Notes under the pieces: model-generated
The model's database searches: none
What the model saw: only the letters and a program-made list of their open reading frames with translations
What the model was told of the DNA's origin: nothing
In this document: piece after piece, positions 1-12,400 of the stretch
How the letters are laid out: every line of letters begins with the position of its first letter
Position numbering within the stretch: the first letter of the stretch is position 1
Origin: Neoscytalidium dimidiatum
Lineage: Eukaryota; Ascomycota; Dothideomycetes; Botryosphaeriales; Botryosphaeriaceae
Assembly: GCA_037367355.1 (NCBI GenBank)
Contig: CM074702.1
Location: 1,054,001 to 1,118,000 of the forward strand
DNA length: 64,000 bases
Direction of reading: 5' to 3'
Made by a program: the position numbers and the translations under genes

Positions 1-290
1 CAACAAGCTGGCCGGGGAGATCGTCAACGTCGTGCGCGACGAGAAGGCGTGGCGGAAGATGGCGTACTGGTGAGTTTTCCCCTCCGATCGCTCCACTGCA
101 ACCTGTGGTGGTATACAGGAAGGGGAAAAAAAAAAGAGAGCGAATCTGGCTAACGACACTTTATTTTTTTTTTTCTTTTCCTCCCAGGCCTCCGCAATTC
201 AAGAAGCAGTCCGCCTACCCGGAGGACAGCGACGACGAGGAGTCCACCGTCGGCAAGATGCCGCCGTCCGACCCCGAAGATGAGGAATGA
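1..290 (+). CDS. 3' end of an unidentified protein with acidic C-terminus (partial)
   Basis: Only the last two exons lie in the window. The reading frame starts at base 2 and runs to 69; an intron 70..187 has a GTGAGT donor and a CCCAG acceptor and splits a Trp codon; the last exon 188..290 ends in TGA. The visible tail is about 57 residues: a helical-looking start (NKLAGEIVNVVRDEKAWRKM), then WPPQFKKQS, then a strongly acidic, Ser/Asp/Glu-rich end. The 3' end faces ALG3 tail to tail with about 100 bp between stops. I do not recognise the family from this tail; the upstream sequence is needed. Confidence 0.7.
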   Translation, partial: TSWPGRSSTSCATRRRGGRWRTGEFSPPIAPLQPVVVYRKGKKKRERIWLTTLYFFFSFPPRPPQFKKQSAYPEDSDDEESTVGKMPPSDPEDEE

Positions 291-389
291 TGAAGCGCAC
301 CGCACACGTCCCAAGGAATCAACACTTTCTCAATTCGACTATCCGGAAACATAACTAATGCGTAACACACCCACACACCCACACACGAA

Positions 390-2095
390 CTACTCCGCAT
401 GCGCATGCGCCTGCCCGGCCTCGCTGCCCCTCGCCTCGAAATCCCTCCGCGTGCCCCACCACACGCCGGCCACCTGCGCGGCCAGCGCGGCGACGACGAC
501 GGCCGAGCTGGCGGGCGAGCTGGGGAAGACGTTCCACGCCCACTCCTGCGCCGCCCACAGCGCGTACTGGGCGGCCGGGTGCCAGCCCGCGCGCCACGCG
601 AGGAAGGGCGTCGCCCACGCCAGCCAGGCGTAGAACTGGTAGTGCAGCGAGCGCGCGCACAGCATGCCGACCGCGACGCTGCCCAGCATCGCCGTCAGCA
701 CGAAGCGCGGGTTGATGCGCCGCCCGATGTGCACCTGGTCGTGCGGCTCGGCGAAGGCCATGCGCACGGCGTCCAGCAGGGGCCGCTGCGCCGGCCTGAG
801 CCACCGCGTGACGGCGAAGAGCGTGAGCAGCGCGACGTGCGCCGCGAGCAGCGCGAGCGAGAAGGGCTTCGAGAGGAAGGTGGATTCGGGCACGAAGCGC
901 CAGTTGACCGTCCATTTGTAGAGGAAGACCCGGGTCAGCTCGAAGGCGCGCGAGAAGTAGTTGCGTGCGGAGACTTGGATGAAGGGGAAGCCGACGAGCA
1001 TCTAGAATTGTTGAAGGAAACTTTATATCAATATTTTTTTTCTCTCTTTTTTGTTCTCTTTTTGTTTTTTTGTTTTTTTTTTTTTTTTGGTCCAGTTCGT
1101 GAACAGGGATGGGGAGAGCTTTACCTGCAGATACCCGATGATGCCGGCTTGTGTGATCGCCCTTTCTTTGCCGATGGCTTGAAGAAGGATCAGGCCCACG
1201 GCGGGCAGAGCGAGCAGAGCGCTCATCTTGATGCCGATGGCGAGCGAGTAGCAGATGGAGCCGAGCGTCCACATCCGCTTCTGGTACGCGTAGATGGCCA
1301 GGAAGAAGGCGCCCACGGCGAAGCAGTCGTTGAAGCAGCGCAGCACGAAGATGCTGTGGAGCCGCTTGGAGAGTATCAACAGCGGATAGACGTATGGAGG
1401 GACCTTGGCGGAAGTGTTAGGTCTTGTGCTTAGGTATCAAGGGGGGGAGGACCGGTTGTGATGATGAACAAGGGAAGGTAACAAGCACAACTTAGAGAAG
1501 ACGAGATAATACAAGAAATCCCCGAGAACATGAACTCGTGCGAAGAGGAAGAAGAATCGGCTCGAGAAATGAAATTCAATGACAAGATTTCACTCACCTT
1601 AGCCAACCGGTAGCAGGCCATCACGATGAGCAGCACTGCGACATACAGGCCGCCGAAGATGATCTGGGCCAGCCGGATGTCCCGGCCCTCGTCGGTGACG
1701 GCGTACAGACCGCGGTAGATGTAGACGTGGGCGCCCGGGTAGACCAGCGGGCCCGTACCGCCCTTGATGCGGGCGTAGTCGCGCTCGCCCGCGAGATACT
1801 GCGACACCTGCTCCATGTACGCCTTCCAATCGATCTCCGTGTCTGCGCGAGGGTGTCAGTCATGTTCCAGCTACAAAGCGTATAGTACGAGAATATGTCT
1901 TTGCCTGAGGCCGCGTTGATGTGCATGCATATCTAAGTTTTGGGGTTTGATGGTAATCAGGAAGGGCGGCGTACAGGGGACCTTCCAGATGATCAGGCCG
2001 CACAGCGCAGCGTCGGCAACGAGCAGCAGCGGGCATAGCCATCGCGCGTACTTGGGATTCGAGGCGATGGCGGCGCCTTGCTTGATCAAATCCAT
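390..2095 (-). CDS. ALG3: Dol-P-Man:Man5GlcNAc2-PP-dolichol alpha-1,3-mannosyltransferase (Alg3, GT58)
   Basis: Adds the first lumenal mannose to the dolichol-linked N-glycan precursor in the ER membrane, using dolichyl-phosphate-mannose. Model: exons 1975..2095, 1598..1842, 1125..1403 and 390..1001 on the minus strand; all phases agree and give 418 residues, the usual Alg3 length. The family block [18 protein letters not shown] is present near residue 70, followed by hydrophobic segments typical of a polytopic ER enzyme; the late block [18 protein letters not shown] is also characteristic. The third intron, 1002..1124, is extremely T-rich on the plus strand. The third exon uses an AAG acceptor (1404..1406), the weakest junction of the model. 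The C-terminus is Ala/His-rich (AHAHAE). The start at 2095 was chosen because [19 protein letters not shown] matches fungal Alg3 N-termini; the longer upstream reading has no such similarity. Confidence 0.93.
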
Positions 2096-4959
2096 GGTGG
2101 GGTAGCTTTGCGCTGTGGGGATTGGGGGGATTCGTTGGCTATTCCAATGATGATGTACTGCAGCAGCAGCTCGGTGAGATGACACGTGTGATCGCGAGGT
2201 CACGTGCGCGACCGTCTGATGAGACACATCTGCTGTTTCGGATCCTGGATATTTGAGGGACGGTGGTGGGGGGATGGTGTTTTACAGTGATGTTCTGGAG
2301 GATAGGCGATGCGTCCGGGTCCGTAAGTGCTATGGTTGGATATTCGTTGTAGCGTCTAGAGGGGCTCCTTCCGCAGCCGTCTCCTTGCTTACAACGCGCA
2401 GCACCATCTGCATTCTCTTTCCGCCACTAATTTGTCCATGGAAAATCGTCGCTATGCGACAACCTTTGGTTTTTCTTTCTTTCTTTAACTTACTTTTTTT
2501 GATTCCACACGCGTGGGTGCATCTGCAACATTGCGACAGAGCAAGGTTGTCTATAAAACCCCTCTGCACCTCAGACTCTCCGACCCTGAAACTTCAATCA
2601 ACACAACTTATCACCTCATGGGGAAGAAGTCATTCGATGGAAATCATCTTTGAAACCTCTTAGGCACGAAATTGCAGCGCGTACCGGGGAAGATGGGCTG
2701 AACAATAGCGACGAAATACCATTGAATACGTGGCGGGCTTGGAGGAAAGCGGAGGGTAAACAGAACCGACTTAGCAAGTTTGAACTCCTACAAACCGCAG
2801 AGTCCATCTGATCCTGTCGCCATAGCTTGCCAATAGCGCACACTGGGAAGCTGTCGCAAGCATGCGCGTCTGCGTGTTTGCATGTCTCGACCCGTCTGCG
2901 CAGCAAATAGGAGACAAGACCTTCCACCGTCAAGCCACCCTCATCACTACGTTTCCGACACCCCTCCAGCCGACGTTATCAAACGTTCAACACGTCGTAA
3001 ACTTCCCGTGCAATGGTTGCGCAGCGAGAGTTGTTGAGCATATAAACTTTCCCAAGCCGCCGGTTCGGCCGCTGGCCTCACCCCCGACCTTGCATGCATA
3101 TTTGCCGAGAAAGATGCGCCCGGAGCTTTCTTGCAACGACATTTCATTCCCACAAGAGACGATCCCGAGGCCGGACGACCGCTTCAGGGGTGTGTCGGAT
3201 CAATCTCGGCGAATGCGCGGGCGGGATGGCCGTGCGCGGACAGACGCCAGCTTGTCGGTCAAGAAAGAGAGCTCAGTCACTTAGCGACAACGACGGGGAG
3301 TCGGTAGTGAGGTTTGAGGTGGCCTTTCGACTCAAGAGAGATGGTATTTATTGCGACGAGCTTATCTGGTGGGAGGTGTCGTCAGATGCATGAAGTGAGC
3401 CTGCGAGTCATTTTCCGACCAGTCCAGGGCGGCAGCGTTATCTTTGCTTTCTGCGCTGCCGCTGTTGCTTTGCTTGCGCGTTGCTCTGGAAGCTCTGGAG
3501 CAAGCAGAGGCAACGAGTGGTCCGCAAGCGTCGATGGAATTCGAAGTCGATGGTGGAGCAGCGACGGCGGTCAGCTGCTCCCTCTCGTACAGCAACAGCC
3601 CACTCACCACGCCACTCCACGCCGCAAAGGGATCATATCCGCCGTCTGCATCCGCTGTGCCGGCACCGGAGCATCATCCTGAGGGATGGGACAAGAGGGA
3701 AAGCAGGCGATGGCGATGAACGAGGCACAGCAAAGCGGAAATGCAGGCGCAGACAAGCAGTTGCTGAGCAGGATGGAGTACGTACGTACCACTTAGTCAC
3801 GGTGACCAGCTCTCGTCACTTGGCCGTCCCACTCTGGTGCATTGCCATCTTATCGATGACACGTCCACGTGCCCTGGTGCCCGGGAAGCCCGCGGGCGCT
3901 TAGGGCACGAACAGAACAAGGGCAGGCGGGCGGCAGTTACTCTGATACAGGCTTTTGGACAAGAGACACTCACACATGAGTGATGGATTCGTGAATAATC
4001 AATGTCATTCGCATATCCAACGAATGTTGATGCGATGCTGTGAAAGTGTCTTGGTTCGTGGAGGATACAAGGAGAGGGAGGGCGGAAGGTGATGGCAGCT
4101 CCAACGGCTTGCCTGATCGAGCTCTCCGGTACTTCGCATCGGGAGCTGTGCCTGTGTCTGTGATTGATCAGGATAGCTCGGGAAGACGAGCCTGGAGACA
4201 GCGGGTGTGGGAGGTTGTCTGATCAGCCACGTTAGCAGGTTTGGTGTTGCCGTAGTGCAACTACTACGCGAGTCGGTGGCACTGTCTGGGGGGCACAGTC
4301 TTGCGTGCTTGGAAGGACAAATGAGAGCTCGCTTAGGGCAGGCGGACGGGAGGATGGGCGGATGGGATGGCGATTTGGGGATTAGGTGTAGGTTCAATCA
4401 TGGGCTCGGTCCCTCTTCAAAGGGGGTTGCTCGCACGTTCGCCGCCCTGCGTGTGCGTTAATGCGGAGAAGTGCCGTTTTTGCGGGGGAAGAGGGACTTG
4501 AGGAATATGGGGAAAGCTTTTTAAAGCTGCGGGATCTGAGCTCAAGCTCTCTCGACTCGGGGCAATGGTGGAGGGGCAGAAGCTTTGGTCGGGTCCGGGC
4601 CATTGAGCGTCGTTGGAGCGTTGGAGCTGGCGACGTCGTCTGGCAAACCGGTGCTCATGTTCGGAGGCATTGATATACATGTCTATTGAATTACAGACGG
4701 CGGTTTGAAGTGGAAAAAAGGAATCCCTTCTATGAACAAATGCCACGAAGATGTTCGCTGGCTCTATGCGGCATTTTTTCGTACAGGTACATTTCCATCG
4801 CTCTAAACCACCGAGGGTGTCCATTCCACCACGATGACTGCATACCCTGTTCCCATCTCGAAGCAATGGCGGATGGTGGACACACGAGGCCCGATATGCC
4901 AATCAGTAATGTCCAACGTGAAACCCCCAAAGCCATCGCCATCATCCCCTGGATGACGT
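2096..4959. other. Intergenic, no supported gene
   Basis: About 2.9 kb between the ALG3 start and the ATP9 stop. Open frames on both strands (for example 2253..2663 and 3481..3903 plus) overlap each other, lack family similarity and have random composition. No tRNA or transposon terminus was seen. It must contain the ALG3 promoter and the ATP9 3' region. Confidence 0.6.
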
Positions 4960-5488
4960 TTACACGAACTTGGCCATCATGGCAACCATGAGGTCGAAAA
5001 GACCAATGGCCTCAACGAAGGCGAAACCAAGAATGGCGTAGGAGAAGAGCTGACCACGCATGCTGGGGTTACGGCCGACAGCCAGGATGAGAGCACCGAA
5101 GACGACACCGATACCAATACCGGCACCACCGAGGCCAATGGCGGCGTTACCCATACCAAGGTTCTGGGAGACCTGGACGAGGGCGTTGGCCATCTCGGAG
5201 CTGTAGGGACGGGCAGTCTGCTTGTTGAACTGGGCGGCCCTCAGGATGGCGGAAGGCTGCTGGCGCTTAACGGCCTGGAAAGGAGTGGCACGCTTGACAG
5301 CAGGGCTGGCAACTGTTTCATGATGGAATTGACTCAGTACGGGATGGACAATTGATGGAAAACTTTTGCAACGGAGGGTGAGGTCAGTCTGTACCGGTGA
5401 AGGCGCGCTGCTGGACGGGAGCGCGGAAGGCAGGGCGGGCGGCCCTGGTGAGGGTGGCCATCTTGGGGGTGATGCGAGCAGCAGCCAT
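4960..5488 (-). CDS. ATP9: ATP synthase subunit 9 (c-ring proteolipid), nuclear encoded, mitochondrial
   Basis: Forms the proton-conducting c-ring of the mitochondrial F1Fo ATP synthase. Exons 5395..5488 and 4960..5312 join in phase to give 148 residues. The first ~65 residues are an Arg/Ala-rich mitochondrial presequence ([20 protein letters not shown]...), ending near ARPYSSEM. The mature part shows the hairpin: first helix with the Gly-rich motif [19 protein letters not shown], the polar loop with RNPSMRGQ, and a second helix containing the proton-binding Glu in [19 protein letters not shown]. The intron (5313..5394) lies within the presequence, with a GTACAG donor. The gene is nuclear, as in Neurospora and other Pezizomycotina and unlike yeast. 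The start at 5488 is favoured because upstream in-frame sequence has no presequence character. Confidence 0.96.
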
Positions 5489-8400
5489 TGTGATGGGTTT
5501 GATGGAATTGAAGCTTGGTGGATGAATTGAAGCTTCGAATGGACGGATCGATGTAGAGTCGGGAAGAAGGAGAGGAAGAGTTTGTGAGCCGGACTGAAAA
5601 AAGCGAGGGAGAGCTTCGGCGCTGCGTGGTCCGTGGCCGCAAGCTCTGGCACATTGGGAAGGGCAGCGCCGGGTACACACAACGCCGATCGAGCAAGCAA
5701 CGGCCGGCGAATTCGCTCACTGCGGCCCAATCGCGGCGCGCCAGGCGGCAACAGGCCCACCGCACTCGCGTAGCGCGCGGCATGGTTGTCGCCATGATGC
5801 TCATGGTGAGATGGGCTGACCCGGCGCACGACGGGCACATAAAGGGCGCGCCCGCCCTCCTCGATCAGTCCTTTCGAACCTTTTGGCTCGCCGCGGCTCT
5901 GGAGAGCGTCCGCTGGCAGGCACTGAGGCGGCCGCGCATTCTCCCGACTGTGGTGGACAGCTCTGCGCAGTGGTGGACCCAAAATTTCTGGCAGGCGGTC
6001 ACGAAAAGTCGTGCCGCCTTCCCGAAGACGGCTAGCGTGGCCAGCCATCTATCGCAGAAGCAGCCCTATGCGGGCGCCGCTTGGCGCATGTCCTGACGAC
6101 ATGCGCTCTGGGACCTGCTGTGCGACCAGCAACATTTCTTCGCAGCGCAGCGCATCGCAAAACTTCCAGCGTGTTGAGGGTCGGGCAGCGACTCTGGGCC
6201 TGGGGCGTGCTCTTCGGCGAGGCTGAGGCTTGTGGCGCATGGACGCGCAGCGGGTCTCGTAGGAGACTTGTGCAACCCGGGTATTTCCGACTCGGTCAGA
6301 TAAGACGCGATCGCAGGTTGTTCAAGCCGTGGGCGCCGTGGTGTCTGAAAGTTCGTCAGTGCGGGCCCATGCTCAATCAACGGGAGCCTGTCACTCGCTA
6401 GCTCCAGGGCAAATTGAGGACCCGAGTGGGTCAGACTCTGGATCCGGCTTCGGTCATGAGGCTGAAGCTGAAGTCAGCTTCCCGTCGGCCGCGGCATCGG
6501 CTTTGCGTGCGATAGCGCCCGGCCGCCATCTCCGGCTAACGTCTCGTGCGCCAGGGAGCCCCCCCCCCCCGGACAGGAGAGTGCAACTGGCAAGCGCGCG
6601 GCGATGGTTGGATGGTGACGTCGATGGCAGAGGTCTGTTGGCAGGTCTGGCGCGTTGTGGGCGAAGTCGAGAGAAGGCCGAATCGGACCGTCTCAAATCC
6701 GTGCAGGGATGACGCCGCGCCGGAGGACAGCACGGGCCGCCGACCACAAAATTTCTTCGCGACGCCAGGCACAGCGGCACAATGCGCTGCTCCAGCTCGG
6801 CGCAATCCCCATCCTGAACCTTCACCAAGCCCGCCAGACACTGCGGGCCTCCAGACTCCCACACACAACACGGACTCCACGATCTCCAGATCTTCCCGCC
6901 ACATTTGCGAATTTCGCGGGGACAAACGAACCGCGACGGACCCTGTCCGACCACTTTCGCCCACTCCCTTCAGATCGCCGGCCTTGGGTTTGATGAGGTC
7001 ATTGTTATCAACTGTCTCAGCCAAAGCAAATTTAGAAGCTCAGCTGCCCACTGCTATCTCGTGGCCGCTGTTCAGTCCGCTTATTCGCGCATCTCGCGGA
7101 GACGACTCCAGCCAGCCTGTGCTGCCTGCCGCCCGCTGCATGAAAAAGGAGAATTCCAATGACCGGTCTAACGTGTATTTTTGTACCACTCCGGTATCGC
7201 TTCCATCACATTCTGCCTCTGCGCCATGCAACCTTGTCTCCGTGCTTCCTGAATTACTTTCCGTCGCTGTTGAGCTTGGGCCTATGGCCAACAAATCAAC
7301 CCCCACGTGTGCCATCCCACGCCATCCGTGTGCCCAATGTCGCTTGCCGCTTGTGGCTGAGAAAGTTTTTATGAGAGCCTTTTATTCTTTTTTTTTCCCT
7401 TGCGCCTTCATCTTACAGGGTCTCACAAGTCTGAGACTTGTGACCATAAGATCAAAAAAAAAAAAAAAGGGCAGGGAACAGCTCGTTTTCGGGTCTCCTC
7501 TGCCCGTCAACAGTTGCTGCCTTGTCTGTTTGCCGCAACTTCTTTCCTGCCCCCAAATCCAGGGATTTCCTGCAACATGCACTACTGCCCTGCCATATTC
7601 GCGTTCTCACCCGCCCAGAATCGTAGCACATATGCTCTTCGAAAGATTTCGTACAAGTGATTGTTTCTCCTATCCTGTCATGTTATCGAACTGGTATCAT
7701 ACACGGCATCGAACCCATCAACAGCTTGTCAACAGGCAGTATGTTGCCCATAACCGCCTATTCCTAGATTTCAAAGCGGTTCGCACGGCGGAATTATGTA
7801 CACTTGTGCAAAGCTCACACTAAAGGGAACACGGGCACATGTATAACTCCCCAGGAGTCTGTATCCGACCTGTTTCGTGGACCTCCGGTCGCAACTCTGA
7901 CTCAGACCAAGGGCTTGAATGCAGGAAGCGGAACCATCGCTTTTTCTACAACTCGAAAACAACTCGTACAGTATTCCTACGAGCAAGCTTCGTCAAGAAT
8001 TTATTGCAAGAGGTATGGAACACTAATGAAGCTACTTCGAAGATGAAGGAAGGGTGAGCAAGTGCCAGTGCAACCCGATCTCGCTCTGCCAAGATAAGAC
8101 TGCGCATGGGGCCACCCGCGGACCAGGGCTTGCTCCATTCCGCCTCGTTCCACACAATCTACATTTCTCCTAGCACTTTGGACCCTCGAAGACGAGGCGG
8201 AGATGGTACTTCATCGTGTCTCTGTGCTCCTTGCAATCCTTTGGTTGCTTCATACTTTGGTTCGCCACAACAACATATGACCTTGTCACCTGTTTAATCG
8301 TCGATGCTATAACCGCTGCTGACCTCCGCCTTTAGCAGTGGAACAGATTCTAAACTATACATTCTCAACGGTGGTGCTCTTTCCCCACCGCAAGCATTCC

Positions 8401-9411
8401 AACCATACCCTAACTGGCGTGTCTATCCCACAAGAGACTTCATACACTTTCGAAACTGGCTTGTTTGATCGCGAGATTTATGACCATACCGGGCGCTTAT
8501 CACACCCACGGTTAAGACGCTGGCGATCGAAAGTACTTTCCATCAATGCTGCTGTCCGCCGGCATAGTACAATGGAGTTACCCGTATGCTCTCTCGACGA
8601 ATCTGCGATAAATCTATATGTTTGGCTTGCACGATACAGCCGCTCATCTGACTCCACAATACAAAGTAAAGCGAGTGTTTTGCCCTTGAAAATGATATCC
8701 TGGCCCATACATCGGATTGAAAGTGGCTGAACATTGGCAGTGGAGGAACATATCATATAGCAGCGGATAGTCGCTGGTCCTTTGCACGCGACCGCGCCGG
8801 GGCCTGATTTTCAGAGTGCAAGCACGCCAGGGCAGCTGGCATGTTGTTCCATAGCGGAGCCAGCACCCGGACCATCCACTTCATTGTCATATTGCTATCT
8901 CCTAACTCACGGGGCAAACCATCTTCGCGATGTCAGAGAGTCCGGATGAGAGTCAGGAGCATATCAGCCACTAAAACCGAAGTGCTGCAGGGAATATCGT
9001 CAAGCTGACGAACCCCTTTGTCAATGCCATCTTCTGAGAGCCTGGTTCCTCCGGAACACTGAACTGAGGGCCCGCTCCGCAAAAACCGACCATCATCATA
9101 GTCCCATCATCCCCAGCATCGCCACACAATGGTGTAATAACAAAATGAATGACGTATATTACCACTACACACCTTCTTTCCATTAAACCCAGATTCCCCA
9201 CCAACAAACCCCGCCAAAAAAAAAAAAGAAAAAAAACTTTTCGAACCCCCAACCCCCTTTTTTCCACTTCCATTAATTTTTCTTCCTCCCCTTCCCAAAG
9301 AGAGAGAGAAAAAATAAAACAAGAAATACACATACGAAAGAAACCGTCGCTAAGGAACGCCCAGTCAAGAACTGGTAAGAAGAAACCCCACACCTGCCTC
9401 CCTACCGATCA
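5489..9411. other. Intergenic, no supported gene
   Basis: About 3.9 kb upstream of ATP9 and downstream of the surface-protein gene. The longest open frame (6546..7823, plus) is Pro/Arg/Ser-rich in its GC-rich first half, then runs through a poly-A tract encoding Lys; it has no recognisable domain. Poly-T/poly-A tracts occur near 7386, 7454 and 9216. The 5.5-6.5 kb part is GC-rich and probably holds the ATP9 promoter. I see no RNA gene or mobile element. Confidence 0.55.
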
Positions 9412-12400
9412 TCACACGACCCACATCCCAACCACCGCGCCCACCACGACCGCGACCAGCATCCTCGCATCCAACGGCCTGGCCGCCGCCGCGACGCCGC
9501 CGCTCTCCTTCGTCTCCTTCGGCTTCTTCGGCGCCGCCGTGCTCGTGTCCGTGCCCGTCCCCGTGCCCGTCTGGGTGGACGGTTCGGGCGCTTCCGATAG
9601 CTGGGGCACGGGCGTATCTGTCTGCGGAGGCGGCGGGGCGTAGGTCTGCGGAGGCTGGAAGGTGCCGGGCTGAGAGGGAGCGGGCTGAGAGGGAGCGGGT
9701 TGAGAAGGTGCAAGTTGAGAAGGTGCAAGTTGAGAAGGTGCTGGCGCGGGTGCGCTGCCGGCAGGCGCTGAGGATTGTGGAGCAGGCGCACTGCCGCTAG
9801 GCTGCGCGGGCTGCTGCTGCGCGGGCGGCTGCTGCGCTGGAGGCTGTTGCGTGGGAGGTTGTTGCGCGGGAGGTTGTTGCGCTGGAGGTTGTTGCGCGGG
9901 CGGCTGTTGAGCCGGGGGTTGCTGAGCCGGGGGTTGCTGAGCAGGGGGCTGTTGAGCGGGAGGCTGGGTGGGAGCCTGCTGCGCGGGAGGTTGCTGCGCG
10001 GGAGGTTGCTGAGCGGGAGGTTGCTGAGCGGGAGGCTGTTGAGCTGGGGGCTGTTGCGCCGGGGGCTGTTGCGCCGGGGGCTGTTGCGCCGGAGGTTGCG
10101 TTGGAGGCACCTGTGCCGTTGGGATTGACGGCGTGGCGTAAGTCTGCACGGTCGTCGTATATCCACCCGGGCAGGACTGGCACTTCTCAGTGACGGTGAG
10201 CTTGTCTGTGTACGGGGCCGTTATGATCTGTGTTTCCTTAGTCCTCTCGGTCGTCTTTAGCGTGACCGTGTTATTCCGCTCGAATGTAACATATTTCGTC
10301 GTTGCCGTCGCCTGCGTCGTCTGGGTCCTGACGGTTGTGCTGGTTCCCCCCGGGCAGGCGGAGCAAGGAAGTGTCTCGGTGATCCTCTGTGTCGTGGAGA
10401 CGATCTGAGTCGTAGCCTTCGTTATGTACACGGGCGTGGCGATCACCTTGGTGTTAACCTTAGTCCTGTAGATCGGAGTGACGATGGTCTGATAATTTGT
10501 CTTGTAGACGGGCGTCGGGATCCTCAAAGTTTTGTAGTGCTCCCTGGTCAGTGTGGTACGGTAATACACTGGCGTTTCGACGCAAGACCAGCACGTCACA
10601 GTTGTTGGTGGCGGGGGTCTGCATGGGCAGGGTTCAGGACAAGGGACTGGACAGCGAACCGGCGCAGGCGGGCTCGGCTTTGGCACCCAAAAGTGATGCT
10701 CCTTCTGCTCGCAGCTTATGCAGATTGCGGGCTGGAACTGGATATATGCACAGACACCTTCCTCCTTCGTAGGCTTGTATGTGGCAGTACCGGCGCGTGC
10801 CTGCATGACTGGAGGATCGCAAGTGTTACATTCTGGTTCGCCTTTGTATGTGCCTGTGCTGGCGACAACACGGATGATCTCGCAAGACAAGCAGAACTTG
10901 GCGTAGTAATATTGAGAACCAGTAGGCTGCCAGTAGTTGATATCCTTGTCTTGGAACCTTCGCTGAACTGCGAACGGAATGTCGTCATAGATGTTCGTCG
11001 TAGCGGTATAGCCATTTGGGAGAGACCTTGCAATATGGTGATTGCTGGGGTCGGCTTCGTCAGGCTTGCTGTCAGCCTCTGCAAATCCTTGATTGTGGTT
11101 TGTCAATGAGCCATTGATTTTGGACCCACAAGGCACAGTGATTTTCTGCTCAAGAGTCCACGTGCACTGCTGGACTGTAGCCGTCGGGCACGGCTGAGAT
11201 TCCGTCCTATTGGGTTTCTCCGTGGTCTGATGACCACCAGAGTCCCGAGTGATCGTAGTCCTGAATGGTGGCTGAGACTCAGAAGATGAAGAGATTGGGA
11301 CACTGACAGTTGTGATGTCGCCGGTGCTGAATAGATTCGTAGTCGCTGAGCTTGGTCCGGAAGTAGAGGATGTCTCGACAGTCACAGTCAATGTGGAACC
11401 CTCAGACGCAGTGCTGCTCTCGGTTGATGTGGTTGAGAAAGAAGAAGAGGAGGAGGTAGAAGAATAAGAGGAAGAGGAAGAAGAGGGGGAAGAAGAAGAG
11501 GGGGAAGAAGAAGAAGTCAAAGGTTGTTCCTGAGTGACTGAGGTAGACGTGCTGTCTGCAGTTGTCGTTCTAATAACAGAAGTCGATTCATCTACAGTTA
11601 CGGTGAACGTTTTGCCGCTCCCGACGCTCGTGCTGGATGAAGAAGAGCTTATGGTGGATACATCTGCAGTCACAATCGACGTAGAGCTGATCCGACTTTC
11701 TGAACTTATTGCTGCGGAAGTTGACGTGGGTGGCTCCACCACTGTAATGGTAGAGTGGCTCACTTCATCAGTTGTACTCGATAACGAAGTGCTGTTACTC
11801 AATGTGATAGTGCTTGTAAAATTCGGTTGTGCTGTCGTTCTCCCCGAGACTGAGGCGCTGTCACTTCCTATGATGGTGCTAGTAATTTCTGACGGTGGTT
11901 CAGATGTCCGGGAAGCCGAATTGCTGTTGCTGATCGTGAATGTGGTTGTAGTCTTTGACAGCCCCTCAGTTGTTCCCGAGACCGAGGTGCCATCATTGAC
12001 TGTGAACGTGCTGGTAGTTTCCGACGGCACCTCAGTCCTCCCTGAGGCTGAGGAACCATCACCAATGGTAAATGTGGTTGTTTCCTCCGACGGCCCCTTA
12101 TTTGTAATCAAGGTTGAGGTACTTTCACCGATGGTGAAGGTGGTCGTAACTTCTGGTCGCGCGTCAGTCGTTTTTGAGGTCCAAGTACTATCGATGATAG
12201 TAAATGTACTCGTGATCCCTGATGACGCTTCAGTTGTTCCCGATGTCCGACTACTGTCGCTAATTGTGAGGGTGGTCGTGAAGCCGGAGGGTGCTTCGGT
12301 TGTCCCCGACACTGACGTGCTATTGGTGATTGTGAAAGTCCTCACTTCACCAGTTGTCCCTATGGTTGAAGTGCTCTCACTGATTGTGATAGTGCTTGTT

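Noticed and set aside
355..1272. A 305-codon minus-strand frame inside ALG3
   Set aside because: It is the shifted frame of ALG3 exons 3 and 4 and runs through the T-rich intron; the ALG3 frame is conserved.
6546..7823. A 425-codon plus-strand frame upstream of ATP9
   Set aside because: Composition is random Pro/Arg/Ser, it reads through a poly-A tract, overlaps other frames and shows no domain.
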